DNA from: Hyphococcus sp. | GTDB taxonomy: Bacteria; Pseudomonadota; Alphaproteobacteria; Caulobacterales; Parvularculaceae | Direction: 5' to 3' | Length of the DNA: 32,971 nt | Assembly: GCA_021776295.1 (NCBI GenBank) | Contig: JAJFGE010000017.1 | Span: 1-32,971, forward strand | Shown: positions 32,561 through 32,971 of the stretch, one piece after another | How positions within the stretch are numbered: the stretch's first letter is position 1 | Layout: each line of letters begins with the position of its first letter | The notes under the pieces: generated by a model | Seen by the model: only the letters and a program-made list of their open reading frames with translations | What the model was told of the DNA's origin: nothing | Databases searched by the model: none | Program-made: the position numbers and the translations under genes

Positions 32561-32887
32561 ATGCGCACTCTCTTAACCATAACTCTGGCCGCAACATGTC
32601 TATTCGCGACCCCTGCTGCATTCGCGGAAAACGAAAATAATGAAACCTATTCCTATACGTTAGATTTAAGCGCCGCGGACACGGCGGCGGGCGCCCGCGA
32701 AGCCTATGCGGATATACGCAGGCAAGCGGCGCGATTTTGCCGGGTTCACGGCGCGCCGCCACGCGATAACAGCCGCGCCGAAACGGCATGCCGTCAAAGG
32801 CTGGTGGCTGAGGCGCTGGCGCAGGCCGATCGCGAGCAGCTTCACCGGCTTCATGCCGAGCGCCAACGCCGTCGCGCCCGGGGGTAG
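32561..32887 (+). CDS. UrcA family protein
   Basis: A small exported protein of 108 residues. The signal peptide MRTLLTITLAATCLFATPAAFA has a likely cleavage after A22. The mature part, with YTLDLSAADTAAGAREAYADIRRQAARFCRVH and ETACRQRLVAEALAQADREQL, contains two cysteines (RFC and TAC) in the spacing typical of the UrcA family, probably a disulfide. UrcA proteins are small, periplasmic and of unknown function, common in Caulobacterales and Sphingomonadales. The start ATG follows GGAG by six bases; the upstream 30-base extension is rejected. The C-terminal tail is Arg-rich (HRLHAERQRRRARG). Divergent from the HTH-TPR regulator, which is the obvious candidate controller. Confidence 0.88.
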   Translation: MRTLLTITLAATCLFATPAAFAENENNETYSYTLDLSAADTAAGAREAYADIRRQAARFCRVHGAPPRDNSRAETACRQRLVAEALAQADREQLHRLHAERQRRRARG

Positions 32888-32941
32888 AAGGCGCGCGCCC
32901 CTTGCCTTAGATCCGCTCTCCCCCTATAGAACCCCCACTTT

Positions 32942-32962
32942 CGGGAAATCGAAGCTTTCCCG
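32942..32962. other. Weak hairpin at the window's right edge
   Basis: CGGGAAA (32942-32948) pairs with TTTCCCG (32956-32962) around a 7-base loop. The following CGTTTG is not a proper T tract, and the sequence stops nine bases later. It could be an inefficient terminator after the UrcA gene or part of the next gene's control region. Confidence 0.3.
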
Positions 32963-32971
32963 CGTTTGCCG

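Noticed and set aside
1-32971. CRISPR arrays, tRNA or rRNA genes and insertion sequences
   Set aside because: No regularly spaced direct repeats, no cloverleaf or rRNA sequence recognised by eye, and no transposase-like translation in any frame. Weak tRNA-like sequences could be missed without a dedicated search.

Overview
This window is a chromosomal segment of an alphaproteobacterium, probably a marine or oligotrophic lineage near Hyphomonadales, Caulobacterales or Parvularculales. The assignment rests on gene neighbourhoods and families: hemD - mitofilin-like - hemY, nth beside a DUF2244 gene, hrcA - grpE divergent from rph, an UrcA-family protein, a PilZ-only protein and many GC-rich overlapping genes. 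No rRNA, tRNA, CRISPR array, prophage or transposase gene was seen. The window reads as ordinary core and housekeeping DNA, with some unusual non-coding structure.

Layout. Positions 1-1993 hold a TetR regulator, a 39-residue membrane peptide gene with its own promoter and strong terminator, a palindrome-rich spacer and an Rrf2 regulator. Positions 1990-7046 hold tsaD (minus), divergent from hemD - mitofilin-like - hemY. Positions 7070-10360 are a minus-strand operon, nth - pyrF - acyl-ACP synthetase. Positions 10468-14628 carry DUF2244, a membrane protein, gloA and a NatAB-type ABC exporter. Positions 14629-17336 contain an intergenic repeat, a CHCC zinc-finger gene, an orphan ABC-2 ATPase, a PlsC-like acyltransferase and a small membrane protein. 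Positions 17465-20966 hold an M28 peptidase lipoprotein divergent from pckA. Positions 20967-24081 hold a mosaic repeat block, then grpE and hrcA (minus) and rph (plus). Positions 24157-30585 hold a MscS channel, a Tyr/Gly-rich lipoprotein, a tandem PilZ protein, a prolyl oligopeptidase and an SDF-family symporter. Positions 30630-32887 hold a DNA-binding/transmembrane/TPR regulator divergent from an UrcA-family gene.

How the genes fit together. Most units are housekeeping: heme synthesis, pyrimidine synthesis, DNA repair, tRNA modification, gluconeogenesis, heat-shock control and RNA maturation. The two peptidases and the SDF symporter fit growth on peptides and organic acids. The acyl-ACP synthetase and the PlsC-like acyltransferase, at separate loci, fit membrane lipid turnover.

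The best candidates for something undescribed are three. First, the TetR / small membrane peptide / Rrf2 region, with operator-like palindromes and tandem hairpins. Second, a dispersed bipartite palindromic repeat in three copies, whose distal palindrome keeps its symmetry while its sequence changes completely in one copy. Third, the HTH-TM-TPR regulator facing an UrcA gene across a perfect 9-bp inverted repeat.
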